From Methylobacterium nonmethylotrophicum (GTDB lineage: Bacteria; Pseudomonadota; Alphaproteobacteria; Rhizobiales; Beijerinckiaceae): DNA of 64,000 nt. Of this stretch, positions 63,723-64,000 are shown piece by piece; the first letter of the stretch is position 1, and each line of letters opens with the position of its first letter. Below the pieces are notes generated by a model. That model was not told where the DNA came from and did no database searches. It worked only from the letters and a program-made list of their open reading frames with translations. The stretch spans positions 124,001-188,000 of the forward strand of contig NZ_SRLB01000010.1 in NCBI RefSeq assembly GCF_004745635.1. Direction: 5' to 3'. The position numbers were made by a program, and so were the translations under genes.

Positions 63723-64000
63723 AGCCGGGCTGGCCCGGCAGCCTGCGAAGCCGGCTCTTCCTGATCCTGCTCGCGGGCCTCCTCGGCAGCCAGGCGCTCT
63801 CCTTCGCGGTCATGCTCCTCGAGCGGGACCAGTCGGCCCGCGCCGTCATGCTGACGACGCTCCAGCGCGACGTGGCCGTCGCGGTGGCGCTGCTCGACCG
63901 CCTGCCAGCCCGAGAGCGGCCCGACTGGCTCGCCCTCCTCGAACGGCCGACCTACCGGTTCGAGATCGGCCGCGGCGCGCCGGGCACGCCGGCGCTCCCG
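63719..64000 (+). CDS. Sensor histidine kinase, 5' part only
   Basis: Begins with ATG overlapping the regulator stop (ATGA) and remains open to the window end: 94 codons. It has an N-terminal membrane helix (LRSRLFLILLAGLLGSQALSF, quoted in part) and the start of a periplasmic region (ERDQSARAVMLTTLQRDVAVA and on). The helix plus position behind an OmpR-type regulator make it the cognate kinase. The catalytic domains lie outside the window. The form is close to sensors with a short periplasmic domain of the EnvZ/CusS type. Confidence 0.85.
   Translation, partial: MKPGWPGSLRSRLFLILLAGLLGSQALSFAVMLLERDQSARAVMLTTLQRDVAVAVALLDRLPARERPDWLALLERPTYRFEIGRGAPGTPALP

Overview
The window is chromosomal DNA of a very GC-rich alphaproteobacterium, most probably a Methylobacterium-type member of the Rhizobiales (Hyphomicrobiales). 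The evidence is the uniformly high GC coding sequence, the phaA-phaB gene pair facing a divergent phaR, alphaproteobacterial-type SecA, GalE, GalU and MmsA proteins, and dispersed palindromic repeats of a kind common in these genomes. No rRNA, tRNA, CRISPR array, intact insertion sequence or phage module was recognised. The genus is inferred from general knowledge, not from a search.

Layout. 0-7 kb: a TetR regulator divergent from an amidohydrolase, small conserved genes, a ketopantoate reductase, then an ilvD (dihydroxy-acid dehydratase) relic split by a low-GC segment with one intact unknown gene, then an alpha/beta hydrolase. 7-15 kb: secA, a lone branched-chain-amino-acid-type binding protein, and the polyhydroxybutyrate genes phaB, phaA and phaR. 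15-19 kb: an acetyltransferase, a cyclase-family hydrolase, a decayed patch (frameshifted BrnA-like antitoxin, truncated LysR copy), and a MerR/SDR divergent pair with a MerR-type promoter. 19-24 kb: a valine-catabolism cluster (LysR, mmsA, acyl-CoA dehydrogenase, mmsB). 24-31 kb: a GntR regulator facing a polyol/hexuronate-type dehydrogenase, a polar-amino-acid-type ABC transporter and a zinc alcohol dehydrogenase, with an operator array between. 31-36 kb: a DUF4267-like membrane protein, an aldolase-II protein, mltB, galE and galU. 36-46 kb: a LysR regulator facing a polyamine/opine-type ABC transporter and a multi-subunit amine or opine dehydrogenase with a RidA protein. 46-57 kb: a compact, rearranged type II secretion cluster (gspF, gspE, gspL, gspM, gspC-like, gspD, gspG and a prepilin peptidase). 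57-64 kb: UDP-glucuronate decarboxylase, a methyltransferase, a YdeN-type hydrolase, a UV-damage endonuclease, a DipZ-like thiol-disulfide protein, and a two-component system whose kinase runs off the end.

How it fits together. Most clusters are transporter plus catabolic enzymes under a divergent regulator, typical of a plant- or soil-associated heterotroph. The most striking non-gene feature is a palindromic repeat family, four copies of which all lie between co-directional genes of apparent operons (29.6, 38.2, 42.5 and 47.6 kb). Two copies are nested in longer inverted repeats with their own end motifs. The other notable areas are the ilvD relic with its low-GC insert and the reduced type II secretion cluster.
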